A stretch of 64,000 nt of DNA. It comes from UBA1794 sp050946375. Lineage in GTDB: Bacteria > Bacteroidota > Bacteroidia > Bacteroidales > Bacteroidaceae. Shown here in pieces: positions 20,560 through 29,264 of the stretch (the first letter of the stretch is position 1; each line of letters opens with the position of its first letter). Under the pieces are notes generated by a model. That model had not been told where the DNA came from. It ran no database searches and saw only the letters and a list, made by a program, of their open reading frames with translations. The DNA lies in NCBI GenBank assembly GCA_050946375.1, contig JBMNUT010000002.1, positions 1 to 64,000 on the forward strand, written 5' to 3'. A program made the position numbers and the translations under genes.

Positions 20560-20671
20560 TGCAGATAAAAGTGGGTTTTAAGTGGATAAACAACGGCATG
20601 CCGCCCCGCACGGCGGGGAAGCGCGCTCCGCACCGATGGCCGGCAGTCTGCACCCCCTGCGGACTGGCTCG

Positions 20672-20766
20672 CGGAAAAAAGTGGCGGCACTCCGGCCGGA
20701 AAGTGCCTGCACTTTCGGCCCAAAGCGGCAGTACTTTTTCCGTAAAGCGACGGCACCTTTTCCCGA
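20672..20766. repeat. 22-bp repeat array
   Basis: Four consecutive units, for example AAAGTGCCTGCACTTTCGG and AAAGCGGCAGTACTTTTTCCG, in a divergent intergenic region. Confidence 0.85.
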
Positions 20767-20913
20767 CGGGGAGCAGGCCCGCTGCCGCCCGCTGCGGCAG
20801 AGACGCCGGAAAAGGCCGGCGGAACGGGGCACAAAATTGCTTCTTTTTTCAGGAAAATCCTAATCTTAAGCGGAAAAGAAGCCCGAAAACAGATAAAAAT
20901 CAAAATAAAGTCG

Positions 20914-20922
20914 TAATTTTGC
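20914..20922 (+). promoter_or_regulatory. -7 element of the rpsA promoter
   Basis: TAATTTTGC matches TAnnTTTGC and lies 66 bp upstream of the rpsA ATG. No clear -33 TTTG is seen at the right distance, only an A-rich region. Confidence 0.5.
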
Positions 20923-20987
20923 CGCCGTTTTAGACCTATATAATGTCTCACTATTTTAAAACTCTAAACACTTTTCACTATTAACTA

Positions 20988-22775
20988 ATGGACAAATTCA
21001 AGAATGTAACTCCCGATGCCGATTTCAACTGGGAGAGCTACGAAAAAGGCGAGGTAGTTTCCAACCAAAGCCACGAGGAAATGGAGAAAGCGTACGACGA
21101 GACGCTGAACAAAGTGACCGACCGCGAAGTCGTAGACGGTAAGGTTATCTCCATCAACAAGCGCGAAGTAGTCGTAAACATCGGCTACAAATCCGATGGC
21201 ATCATCCCCATCAGCGAATTCCGCTACAACCCCGACCTGAAAGTGGGCGACATCGTGGAAGTCTACATTGAGAATCAAGAAGACAAACGCGGTCAGCTCG
21301 TTCTTTCCCACCGCAAGGCACGTGCAACCCGCTCGTGGGAGCGCGTCAATGCAGCAATGGAAAACGGCGAAATCGTCAAGGGTTACATCAAATGCCGCAC
21401 CAAGGGTGGCATGATTGTCGACATCTTCGGCATCGAAGCCTTCCTGCCCGGCTCGCAAATCGACGTGAAACCCATCCGCGACTACGACGTTTTCGTCGGA
21501 AAGACCATGGAATTCAAGATCGTCAAGATAAACCAGGAATTCAAGAACGTAGTCGTTTCCCACAAAGCACTTATCGAAGCCGAACTCGAAGCACAGAAGA
21601 AAGAAATCATCAGCAAGCTCGAAAAAGGACAAGTGCTCGAGGGAACCGTCAAGAACATTACCTCCTACGGCGTATTCATCGACCTGGGCGGCGTAGACGG
21701 CCTTATCCACATCACCGATTTGAGCTGGGGACGTGTCAGCGACCCCAAAGAGGTTGTGCAGCTTGACCAGAAGCTCAACGTCGTTATCCTCGACTTCGAC
21801 AACGAGAAGAAGCGCATCGCCCTCGGCCTGAAGCAGCTCACTCCGCATCCTTGGGATGCACTCGATCCCAACCTCAAGGTAGGCGACCACGTGAAAGGCA
21901 AAGTAGTCGTTATGGCTGACTACGGTGCATTCGTCGAAATCGCCCCGGGTGTGGAAGGATTGATTCACGTTTCCGAGATGTCGTGGTCGCAGCATTTGCG
22001 TTCGGCACAGGACTTCATGAAAGTAGGCGACGAGGTAGAAGCCGTAGTCCTCACGCTGGATCGCGAAGAGCGCAAGATGTCTTTGGGAATCAAGCAGCTC
22101 AAGGAAGATCCCTGGGAGAAGATCGAAGAGAAATACCCCGTGGGTTCGCGCCACATGGCCCGCGTCCGCAACTTTACGACCTTCGGCGTTTTCGTAGAAA
22201 TCGAAGAGGGCGTGGACGGATTGATCCACATTTCCGACCTGAGCTGGACGAAGAAAATCAAACATCCGTCCGAGTTTACGTCGATTGGTGCGGAAATCGA
22301 AGTCGTAGTCCTCGAGATCGACAAGGAAAACCGTCGCCTCAGCCTCGGCCACAAGCAGCTTGAAGACAATCCTTGGGACGTATTCGAGACGGTATTCACC
22401 GTAGGCTCCATCCACGAAGGCACCATCATCGAAATGATGGAGAAAGGCGCTGTCGTTTCGCTCCCCTATGGAGTAGAAGGATTCGCTACGCCGAAACACC
22501 TGGTTAAGGAAGACGGAACTCAGGCCAAGCTCGACGAGAAACTGCCCTTCAAGGTGATCGAATTCAACAAAGATGCAAAGCGCATCATCCTTTCCCACAG
22601 CCGTATCTTCGAAGACGCTGCAAAAGCTGAAGAACGCGCCGAGAAGAAAGCAAAACGCGCCGCATCCAAGAAGGAAGAGACCCCGCAGATCCAGAATCAG
22701 CCCGCTGCCACTACGCTCGGCGACCTCGACGCTTTGGCTGCACTGAAGAAAGAGATGGAAGAAAACAAAGAGTAA
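20988..22775 (+). CDS. rpsA: 30S ribosomal protein S1
   Basis: 595 aa from the ATG at 20988. Six S1 OB-fold repeats can be followed by their signatures: VDGKVISINKREVVVNIGYK; GYIKCRTKGGMIVDIFGIEA; GTVKNITSYGVFIDLGGVDG, followed by LIHITDLSW; GKVVVMADYGAFVEIAPGVE; ARVRNFTTFGVFVEIEEGVD; and a more divergent last repeat (EGTIIEMMEKGAVVSLPYGV). The N-terminus and the lysine/glutamate-rich tail are as in other Bacteroidetes. It binds mRNA on the small ribosomal subunit and helps start translation, which matters in this phylum where Shine-Dalgarno sequences are scarce. Monocistronic, with its own promoter and a strong terminator. Confidence 0.97.
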   Translation: MDKFKNVTPDADFNWESYEKGEVVSNQSHEEMEKAYDETLNKVTDREVVDGKVISINKREVVVNIGYKSDGIIPISEFRYNPDLKVGDIVEVYIENQEDKRGQLVLSHRKARATRSWERVNAAMENGEIVKGYIKCRTKGGMIVDIFGIEAFLPGSQIDVKPIRDYDVFVGKTMEFKIVKINQEFKNVVVSHKALIEAELEAQKKEIISKLEKGQVLEGTVKNITSYGVFIDLGGVDGLIHITDLSWGRVSDPKEVVQLDQKLNVVILDFDNEKKRIALGLKQLTPHPWDALDPNLKVGDHVKGKVVVMADYGAFVEIAPGVEGLIHVSEMSWSQHLRSAQDFMKVGDEVEAVVLTLDREERKMSLGIKQLKEDPWEKIEEKYPVGSRHMARVRNFTTFGVFVEIEEGVDGLIHISDLSWTKKIKHPSEFTSIGAEIEVVVLEIDKENRRLSLGHKQLEDNPWDVFETVFTVGSIHEGTIIEMMEKGAVVSLPYGVEGFATPKHLVKEDGTQAKLDEKLPFKVIEFNKDAKRIILSHSRIFEDAAKAEERAEKKAKRAASKKEETPQIQNQPAATTLGDLDALAALKKEMEENKE

Positions 22776-22825
22776 GACTCTTCGATAACAGGATTCTCTT
22801 TCGGGAGAAAGCCATACTTCAAAGC

Positions 22826-22873
22826 AGTGTTAGCAAAGGAACGGTTTACCGACTTTGCTAACACTCTTTTTTT
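22826..22873 (+). terminator. Rho-independent terminator of rpsA
   Basis: A perfect 13-bp stem, AGTGTTAGCAAAG (22826-22838) with CTTTGCTAACACT (22853-22865), followed by C and a run of seven T. Confidence 0.95.
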
Positions 22874-22908
22874 AGACATACACCCCTTACTGAATAATCC
22901 CTTGTGCT

Positions 22909-24006
22909 ATGAAATCCATCCACCAAGCCCTGTTCACCCTCTGTGCGGCAAGCATCATGAGCTTCAGCGCTTGCTTCGCACAAAAAACGACGTTCACTTA
23001 CCAGAACCCCATTACCTCGCTGGAACTGCGCGATACGCACATCATCCCCTACGATGGCAAGTATTACGCCGTAGGCACGTGCCATCCCGTCTGGGGCGGC
23101 CAGAATCCCGGAGTAAAGCTCTTCGTTTCCGACGATCTCCAGCACTGGAAATTCGACCGCATGCTGATCGACGCGACCAAACTGGATAGCACCGTCTGGT
23201 ATAAAGACCGCTTTTGGGCACCCGAACTACGGCAAATCGGGAAAAAGTTCTACCTCACTTTCAATTGCCAGAACAACAGTGGCGACTACGGCGACGTGGA
23301 AAATCAAAAACACTACCATGCCTGCGGCGTAGCCGTTGCCGACAGTCTGACCGGCCCCTACACGGTGATGACCGAGGACGAGCCCCTCACGCCGTTTGCC
23401 TCCAACGACCTGTCGCTTTTCGAGGATGAAAACGGAAAAGTCTACGCCTTCTTCAACAACGGATGGACCGATCTGCACCACATCTACGTAGCCGAGATGG
23501 ACCCGGCTACCTGCCGCCTGAAAGAAGCCCCCGTGGAACTCATCAGCCAGGAGCCAGGAAAATGGGACGGCGCAGGCATCGAAGGAGCACACGTAGTGAA
23601 GAAAGACGGAATCTACTACCTCTTCTATTCATCCTGGACCTACGGCTACGCAGTAGGCTATGCCACTGCCACCCACATCTACGGCCCGTGGAAAAAATCA
23701 GCAGACAATCCCCTCTTCGGGGGCTACCTGAAGAACGACACCACCTACCTCTTCCACTACGGAAAGCTCGAGGCCGCTCCCGACTGCCCCATCTATGCCA
23801 TCGGACACAACCAGATATTCACCGGCCCCGACGGGCGCCTCTGGACCTCTTACCACGGCAATCTGAAAGGAAGGGAGAAGGAAGTGACCATCATCGACCC
23901 CATCGAACTGAAAGACGGGAAGGTGATTACCCAGACTCCCACCTACACGCCCCAGACCATCGACTGCACCCCCTCCTCCGCTCGCCCGAGAGAAAAGGAA
24001 AAATAA
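22909..24006 (+). CDS. Secreted glycoside hydrolase family 43 enzyme
   Basis: 365 aa. The signal peptide ends near SFSACFAQ; either cleavage before AQ or lipidation at Cys22 is possible. The family 43 five-bladed propeller has the expected acidic triad: Asp42 in LELRDTHIIPYDGKYYAVG (general base), Asp167 in FASNDLSLFEDENGK (pKa modulator) and Glu225 in GIEGAHVVKKDGIYYLFYS (general acid). Such enzymes cleave arabinose or xylose side chains or backbones of plant glycans; the specific activity cannot be read from sequence. RNase Z follows 74 bp downstream on the same strand with no terminator between. No susCD pair is nearby, so it is not part of a classical polysaccharide utilisation locus within this window. 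Confidence 0.9.
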   Translation: MKSIHQALFTLCAASIMSFSACFAQKTTFTYQNPITSLELRDTHIIPYDGKYYAVGTCHPVWGGQNPGVKLFVSDDLQHWKFDRMLIDATKLDSTVWYKDRFWAPELRQIGKKFYLTFNCQNNSGDYGDVENQKHYHACGVAVADSLTGPYTVMTEDEPLTPFASNDLSLFEDENGKVYAFFNNGWTDLHHIYVAEMDPATCRLKEAPVELISQEPGKWDGAGIEGAHVVKKDGIYYLFYSSWTYGYAVGYATATHIYGPWKKSADNPLFGGYLKNDTTYLFHYGKLEAAPDCPIYAIGHNQIFTGPDGRLWTSYHGNLKGREKEVTIIDPIELKDGKVITQTPTYTPQTIDCTPSSARPREKEK

Positions 24007-24080
24007 GGAAACACCTTCCCCCGTCTGCCCAGCACGCCAGAGGACACACACGCCCTCCGGCTTTTTTAAACCTCCCCCAC

Positions 24081-24995
24081 ATGGAACGATTCGAAGTAAC
24101 CATCCTCGGCTGCGGCTCTGCAGCCCCCACCACACTGCGCCACCCCTCGGCCCAAGTGGTCAACGTCCGCGAAAAAATATTCCTCGTCGACTGCGGCGAA
24201 GGCACTCAGACGCAGTACCGGCGCTGCCGCTTCAACTTCATGAAGCTGCGCCACATCTTCATCTCCCACCTCCACGGCGACCACTGTTTCGGCCTGCCCG
24301 GACTCATCTCCACCCTCGCCCTCTCCGGACGCACCGAGCCCCTCACCCTGCACTCCCCCGCCGGACTCCGGCAGGGGCTCTCCTCCCTGCTCGAAACCTT
24401 CTGCGCCCAACTGACCTACCCCCTTCGCTTCGAAGAATTTCCCACCGACGCGCCCGCGCTCATCTACGACGACCGTTCGCTCACCGTCCACACCATTCCC
24501 CTCAACCACCGCATACCCTGCTGCGGATTCCTCTTCGCCGAAAAACCCCTCCTCCGCCACTTGCGCCGCGACATGCTCGACTTCTACCAGATTCCCATCG
24601 CCTGGCGCCAGCGCATCAAGCAGGGCGAAGACTTCCCCGCCCCCGACGGGACGCTCATCCCCAACGCGCGTCTCACCACCGACCCTACCCCCGCCCGGCG
24701 CTACGCCTACTGCTCCGACACGGCCTTCAGCGAGACCTACCTCGAACAGATACGCCACTGCGACCTCCTCTACCATGAGGCAACCTTCGCCGAGAGCGAA
24801 GCCGACCAGGCACGCCAGCGCTACCACTCCACCGCCGCGCAGGCCGCCGAAGCCGCCCGCCGCAGCGAAGCACGCCGCCTCCTGCTCGGCCATTTCTCCG
24901 CGCGCTACCCCGACTGCTCCCAACTGCTGCAAGAAGCGCAAGCCGTCTTCCCCCCTTCCCTCCTCGCCCAAGAGGGAAAGACCTACGCCCTTTAG
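24081..24995 (+). CDS. rnz: Ribonuclease Z (tRNA 3'-end processing endonuclease)
   Basis: 304 aa from the ATG at 24081; upstream in-frame codons belong to the preceding intergenic stretch. The beginning FEVTILGCGSAAPTTLRHPS is the RNase Z/ElaC start, and the metal-binding motif HLHGDH (His63, His65, Asp67, His68) is intact, with further ligands in YCSDTAF and LLYHEATF and a late HSTAAQAAEAA. It binds two zinc ions and cleaves precursor tRNAs 3' of the discriminator. Length is normal for the short bacterial form. Confidence 0.95.
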   Translation: MERFEVTILGCGSAAPTTLRHPSAQVVNVREKIFLVDCGEGTQTQYRRCRFNFMKLRHIFISHLHGDHCFGLPGLISTLALSGRTEPLTLHSPAGLRQGLSSLLETFCAQLTYPLRFEEFPTDAPALIYDDRSLTVHTIPLNHRIPCCGFLFAEKPLLRHLRRDMLDFYQIPIAWRQRIKQGEDFPAPDGTLIPNARLTTDPTPARRYAYCSDTAFSETYLEQIRHCDLLYHEATFAESEADQARQRYHSTAAQAAEAARRSEARRLLLGHFSARYPDCSQLLQEAQAVFPPSLLAQEGKTYAL

Positions 24996-25080
24996 CCCCC
25001 TCCCCGCGAGGCGCCGCGCTACCGCTACCCTTTCCCCGCACCGCTCCGGCAGAAGTCCCGCAGCCTTCTCCCGGGCGGTG

Positions 25081-25160
25081 CAAGGCTTTTCGGAAAAACC
25101 ACTGCCACTTTTCCCGAAAAGCCCCGGCGGTTTTCAGTACAAATTGCAGCCCTTTTTATC
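25081..25160. repeat. 22-bp repeat array
   Basis: Three to four degenerate units directly upstream of a promoter at 25168. Confidence 0.75.
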
Positions 25161-25167
25161 CAAAATA

Positions 25168-25200
25168 TTTGCCTCTTCGCACGCCTTCCCCTACATTTGC
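25168..25200 (+). promoter_or_regulatory. Bacteroides-type promoter
   Basis: TTTG at 25168-25171, 20 bp, then TACATTTGC at 25192-25200. It places the transcription start near 25207 and rules out an upstream in-frame start for the next gene. Confidence 0.8.
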
Positions 25201-25268
25201 AGGCACGGACACAAGAGGTGGCCCGACATAACCACCCTCTTTTCCGCAACCCTCATACCCCCTCCGAA

Positions 25269-26126
25269 ATGCGCACCCACGCCCTCTCCCTCTTCTGCCT
25301 CGCCGCCATACTTCTGTCCGGCCTCACCCGTCCCGCCATTGCGCAGGACGATGCCTGCCAGTTCCTCACCACCTTCTACAAACAGTACATGGGCGACCCC
25401 CACGAAATCATGCCGTACGAGCAGCAAGACAGCCTGCTGCGCCACGGATGCACACCCGCCCTGTACGAAAAGCTGCGGCGGATGACCCTCGCCACCGATG
25501 CCGTCGCCTTGTTCCGGGCACAGGACATAAACGAATACATGCTCCAGTCGCTCCGAGCCGCCCCGTTGGAAGAGCCAGACTGGTACCTCGTCACATGGCA
25601 ATGGCGGGCCGATGCCGAGCTGGAGCGCATCTCCCTCCGGCTGGAGCAGATGGGCGAAGGGTGGAAAATTGCCTACGTCACGCCCGTTTACCTGGGCGCC
25701 GCCTGCGGCGACAGCCTCTTCTACCGTCCCGGCGAAGCACCCACCCAAGTAAAAGACACGGGCACGGCCGAAGAATTCCTACGGTCTTTCTACGCCGCCT
25801 ATGCCGCCCTCTACGCCACCCTGCAGCCCGGCACCGCCGCAGAGGCCGCCCGTCTGCGGAAAGCGTGGCTCCTGCCCCAAGCCGAAGCAGACTTCTCCCA
25901 GGCGGAAGCGGAAGGGAAAAGTGACGAAAGCGAAGGATACGACCTGCTCCTCTGCAACTTCGACTTCGAGCGCACCTACATTCCCCTCATCCGCTACACG
26001 CCCCTTGGCGAAAACACCTTCCGAATCGACTTCCCGCACAGTTCCTTCTACCTCAAGGCCACGCTGTCCCACACCCGTGACGGCTGGCGCTTCGCTCGCC
26101 TCCGCCAGGAGTACGACCGTCCATAG
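25269..26126 (+). CDS. Secreted protein with two DUF3828-like domains, possible immunity-type protein
   Basis: 285 aa from the ATG at 25269, which begins a signal peptide (MRTHALSLFCLAAILLSGLT, cleaved near AIAQDD). The mature protein looks like two tandem copies of a DUF3828-like fold: ACQFLTTFYKQYMGDPHEIM to WKIAYVTPVYLG, and EFLRSFYAAYAALYATLQ to WRFARLRQ. It has its own promoter and stands at the left edge of the effector/immunity island. A decayed copy of its middle part is found at 28458-28540, joined to another gene, showing that relatives of this gene once took part in rearrangements of the island. No catalytic residues are apparent. A periplasmic binding or immunity role is inference only. 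Confidence 0.6.
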   Translation: MRTHALSLFCLAAILLSGLTRPAIAQDDACQFLTTFYKQYMGDPHEIMPYEQQDSLLRHGCTPALYEKLRRMTLATDAVALFRAQDINEYMLQSLRAAPLEEPDWYLVTWQWRADAELERISLRLEQMGEGWKIAYVTPVYLGAACGDSLFYRPGEAPTQVKDTGTAEEFLRSFYAAYAALYATLQPGTAAEAARLRKAWLLPQAEADFSQAEAEGKSDESEGYDLLLCNFDFERTYIPLIRYTPLGENTFRIDFPHSSFYLKATLSHTRDGWRFARLRQEYDRP

Positions 26127-26280
26127 CCGCCCCTTCCCCCTCGCGCCGGGCAGCTTATTTCCTCAAGGCACATCTGCCCCCTTTTCCGCCACCCTGCGAT
26201 TACAAAGAAAACCGACACGGGGCGAATAGGAAAAACGCACGGAATTTCTGTTCCATTCTTCCCGTGAAGGACAAAACCTC

Positions 26281-26312
26281 TTGACAATCCGAAGGCAACT
26301 GCCTATATTTGC
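26281..26312 (+). promoter_or_regulatory. Cassette promoter, copy 1
   Basis: TTG at 26281-26283, 20 bp, TATATTTGC at 26304-26312. The following leader contains CCTTATCAATAACCTTTTAA, shared nearly exactly with copies at 28823 and in part at 30138. Confidence 0.85.
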
Positions 26313-26352
26313 GAATGAGAACCTTATCAATAACCTTTTAAAAGCCAACACC

Positions 26353-27264
26353 ATGACAAAAAAACTGCATCACTACAGCGAAGAAGAACAAACCCGCGCC
26401 TTCAGCGCGAGTAACGACCCGACCGTCGGAGCCAAGGGAACAATAGACAACCCCTACACACTGGAAGAATTCGAAGCCATGCTCGAAGCCGGAACGTGGG
26501 GCGGGGGATACGTGGGAAACGAATACATTCCTGCGGAAACCACCCTGCCCGGAGTAACCATCACACCCGGAGGAAGTTCCTCATACGGAGGGGAAGACAA
26601 TTGGTACTGCCCCCTGTGCGGACACCCATACCCCGCAGATGCGGGATCTGACTACGTGAAATGCTCCAACTGCGGAACATCGCTCGAACCCAAACCTACA
26701 ACTCCTACCCTACCCGGAGGAGGTGGCGGAGGAGGAAATTCGGGAGGAGGAACCGGAGGAAGCACGGGAGGAGGAAATCAGAGTAACAAATCGAACTTCA
26801 GAATGACTCCCGAAGGATTGACAGAAGCAGCCAATAAAACAGTGCAACACATTATCTCTACTGATGAAGAAGGGGAAGTAAGTGCCAGATGTAATCAGGG
26901 AGTAAGCTATATGTTCAAGCAGTGCTGCAACTCAGACTCCTTGGACAACATGTTAGCAAACCAAATGGTAGACTATTTAGGAAACAGCCCGGATTGGCAA
27001 AAGGTGCCGATAAGTGAAGTGCAAGGGCTGGCCAACGAAGGGTATTTCGTGATAGCGGGTTGGAAGAACCCGGTAGCAGGATTATCGGGACATGTGGCCG
27101 TGGCCGTACCGGGAAAGGCCTCTTACTAGCCTTCATGGGGATGCTATGTCCCAATGATTATGGATACCGGACGCAATCGGCGCGAAGCTGCGATCCCCCT
27201 ATCGGAAGGATTTGGATCAAAGAAAAAACCTGGAACAAATTTTTACCTATATAATCCTCAATAA
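26353..27264 (+). pseudogene. Putative effector with papain-like C-terminus, interrupted by an amber codon
   Basis: The open frame from the ATG at 26353 gives 258 aa and stops at TAG 27127-27129. The same frame then continues for 44 sensible codons (SWGCYVPMIMDTGRNRREAA, later GTNFYLYNP) to TAA at 27262-27264, 1 bp before the partner gene. Layout: residues 1-80, a conserved module (MTKKLHHYSEEEQ, NPYTLEEFEAMLEAGTWGGG, YIPAETTLPGVTITP) also present at 28896; a CxxC...CxxC zinc ribbon (Cys86, 89, 104, 107); a Gly/Ser-rich linker (121-142); and a C-terminal domain with Cys180 (ARCNQGVSYMF) and His247 (GLSGHVAVAVPG), the order of a papain-fold (NlpC/P60- or amidase-like) hydrolase. No signal peptide. 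A cell-wall toxin is inferred. Suppression, mutation or sequencing error at the TAG are all possible. Confidence 0.7.
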
Positions 27265-27265
27265 A

Positions 27266-28495
27266 ATGATGCGTTTTTTATACATATCCATAGCGTGCTT
27301 TTTGCTCTTTTCCTCCTCCTTTTCCCGATTAGGGGCGCAGGTACGGGAAGTTTATGGCATAAAGAAAGGAGAAATCGTGCCCAATCAGGAATTTATCCAG
27401 CCATACTATCCGGACGAGCGCATGAAGGATTATGACTCGTATGTACTTCTTGATTCGGAGAAAGTGGTGCTGGAAGAGGATACTTTCCTCGTGGAATTGT
27501 TCTATCTCAAAGGTTGGGAAAACGATATCTCCTATCATAAAGAAGGAAAATGTTTTCTGACGGCACGTATTTCCTGCGGCGGAGAGGTACAAGTGGAACT
27601 GAGCAATAGCCAAATATGGGATAACTTTTTGGGTTACCCCCTCGAAGTAAAACACCATATTTTCGACGGACTTATCGATAATCCCTACTTCCTGAAAATT
27701 CCGTTTGCAAAAGGATTCTGCGCGCTACTATTTAAAGGTTTCTTATATGGCGATGGCAGTCCATACGCCGTAAGCATCGTGATTCTGCACAACGGGAAAG
27801 CCACCCACGTCTACAACAAAGACCTCAGGATATTGGACATACAATCCGACCCGAAAACACGGCTGCCGATATTTGAAACCACGACCGACTATGGATCTTT
27901 TCCCTATCCCCTCGAGCCGTTCAAGACACAACGGATATATCTGTATTGGGAGGGAAAACGCCTCATCGAACACGCCCTGACCGAGGAAGACCGGCAAGAA
28001 GCCACCGAGGCACTCAGGAAACTGTGCAAGAAAATGGTGGAACATGCCCCAATACCCGAGGATACACTGAAAAGCATCCCTCTGTTCGTAGGAGACAGCC
28101 TGTTGAACCGAAAAGCGACAGACTACCTGTGGAGTAATTTTTCACAAGACAAACCGGTGCTTGCCTACATAACTGAAAAGGACAAACCGGATTCACTGAA
28201 CCAAGATCCGCGACAGGAAAAAAGACGATGGATAGCATTCGTCAGCCACGGCCTCTACAACACTGCCATGCAGTTCATCTACTACGACCCGGAAGCCCCC
28301 GAAGGGCAAGAATTCAGGGAAGCAACTTTAGCAATAGACCACTTCCTAGACCACTTCCGCGACCGTAAATATCTGGAAGGCGAAACAAACGACGGACACT
28401 ATATCCACGTTACCCACATAGGCATATCGGAGCAGATGACAAACCGGAACGTAGCTTCCTCCGGCTGGAGCAGACGAGAGAAAGGTAGAAAATAG
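27266..28495 (+). CDS. Putative periplasmic immunity protein for the papain-like effector
   Basis: 409 aa from the ATG at 27266 (a second ATG at 27269), one base after the restored stop of the effector, so the two are translationally coupled. The signal peptide is MMRFLYISIACFLLFSSSFS, cleaved near LGAQVREVYG. I recognise no family. The mature part is rich in aromatic and acidic residues, with a helical EEDRQEATEALRKLCKKMVE segment in the middle. A near-identical copy at 30917-32111 is frameshifted. The last 13 or so residues (ASSGWSRREKGRK) are not homologous to that copy: they read into a decayed fragment of the gene at 25269, so this C-terminus is secondary. Export of this protein but not of the effector fits protection in the periplasm. 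Confidence 0.6.
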   Translation: MMRFLYISIACFLLFSSSFSRLGAQVREVYGIKKGEIVPNQEFIQPYYPDERMKDYDSYVLLDSEKVVLEEDTFLVELFYLKGWENDISYHKEGKCFLTARISCGGEVQVELSNSQIWDNFLGYPLEVKHHIFDGLIDNPYFLKIPFAKGFCALLFKGFLYGDGSPYAVSIVILHNGKATHVYNKDLRILDIQSDPKTRLPIFETTTDYGSFPYPLEPFKTQRIYLYWEGKRLIEHALTEEDRQEATEALRKLCKKMVEHAPIPEDTLKSIPLFVGDSLLNRKATDYLWSNFSQDKPVLAYITEKDKPDSLNQDPRQEKRRWIAFVSHGLYNTAMQFIYYDPEAPEGQEFREATLAIDHFLDHFRDRKYLEGETNDGHYIHVTHIGISEQMTNRNVASSGWSRREKGRK

Positions 28496-28822
28496 CCTAC
28501 GTCGCACCCGCTTAATAGGGTGCCTCCTGCGGATACATACCTGCCGCCTACCACGAAAAAGTGTTGGAAAACCTGGCCGCACTGGCCGGAAAATTCCTCA
28601 TACTAAGCTGGCTGTCGGCCAAGCGGGGCACCGACGGACTCTATCCCTTGCACACGCGCGAAAAAGGAAGCATCATCCAAAAGATGCATTCCCTGGGGAT
28701 GGAATACGACACAGGCATAACCAACGAACTGCGCAAGCACACGGAACGGGAATCCCTGAAAGATGAACTTTATACTTTCCGACGGATTTCTGTCCCAACA
28801 GGCTTATAACACATTCTCTCTC
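28458..28822 (+). pseudogene. Gene remnants and duplicated spacer between cassettes
   Basis: Bases 28458-28540 align with 25634-25716 of the DUF3828-like gene (shared CCTCCGGCTGGAGCAGA, AGCCTACGTC and GCCTCCTGCGG, with substitutions and two stops), so this is a decayed copy. An 82-codon frame (28561-28809) follows, with a helical look (LENLAALAGKFLILSWLSAK) but no recognised family or promoter; its 3' end overlaps the duplicated spacer 28750-28822, which recurs at 30064-30137. I treat it as debris of deleted cassettes rather than a gene. Confidence 0.5.
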
Positions 28823-28854
28823 TTGACAATCGGGAAACGATCGCCTATATTTGC
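28823..28854 (+). promoter_or_regulatory. Cassette promoter, copy 2
   Basis: TTG at 28823-28825, 20 bp, TATATTTGC at 28846-28854, then the shared leader CTTATCAATAACCTTTTAAA. Confidence 0.85.
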
Positions 28855-28895
28855 GAATGGACACCTTATCAATAACCTTTTAAAAAACCAACGCC

Positions 28896-29264
28896 ATGAC
28901 CAAAAAACTTCATCACTACAGCGAAGAAGAACAAGCCCGCGCCTTCAGCGCGAGTAACGACCCGACCGTCGGAGCCAAAGGAACAAAAGACAATCCCTAC
29001 TCGCAGGAAGAATTCGAGGCCGCGCTCGAAGCCGGAACGTGGGGCGGGGGATACGTGGGAGACGAATACATTCCTGCGGAAACCACCCTGCCCGGAGTGA
29101 CCATCACACCCAGCGGAAGCTCCTCATACGGAGGGGATAGAAACAAAGGTACTTCCTCTGAGAACGTCTTTACGTTAGGAGACGACAACCGACTATCGGG
29201 GTCTACTAAATACGATCCCAAACACAATTATATTGTAGTAACAGTCAGGCCGAACAAAAAATGA
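28896..29264 (+). CDS. Short effector-family protein: conserved N-terminal module with a different tail
   Basis: 122 aa from the ATG at 28896. Residues 1-80 are almost identical to the effector at 26353 (MTKKLHHYSEEEQARAFSAS; EALEAGTWGGGYVGDEYIP), but instead of zinc ribbon, linker and hydrolase there is only a 40-residue tail (GDRNKGTSSENVFTLGDDNR, ending HNYIVVTVRPNKK). No signal peptide. The stop codon overlaps the start of the following signal-peptide gene (ATGA), the tight coupling seen in effector-immunity pairs. The tail may be a whole small toxin or the remnant of a larger one; I do not recognise it. Confidence 0.6.
   Translation: MTKKLHHYSEEEQARAFSASNDPTVGAKGTKDNPYSQEEFEAALEAGTWGGGYVGDEYIPAETTLPGVTITPSGSSSYGGDRNKGTSSENVFTLGDDNRLSGSTKYDPKHNYIVVTVRPNKK

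Larger units (their letters stand above)
20560..20987. other. 428-bp intergenic region between divergent genes
   Basis: It separates the GHL10 gene (minus) from rpsA (plus). It holds a repeat array (20672-20766) and the probable rpsA promoter and leader. No additional gene is supported; the short frames here simply read through the repeats. Confidence 0.7.

Noticed and set aside
22909..24006. Polysaccharide utilisation locus around the GH43 gene
   Set aside because: No susC/susD pair, sensor or further carbohydrate-active genes adjoin it; its neighbours are rpsA and RNase Z.
28561..28809. 82-aa open frame between cassettes
   Set aside because: No promoter, no family, and its 3' end is a duplicated non-coding block; treated as remnant.
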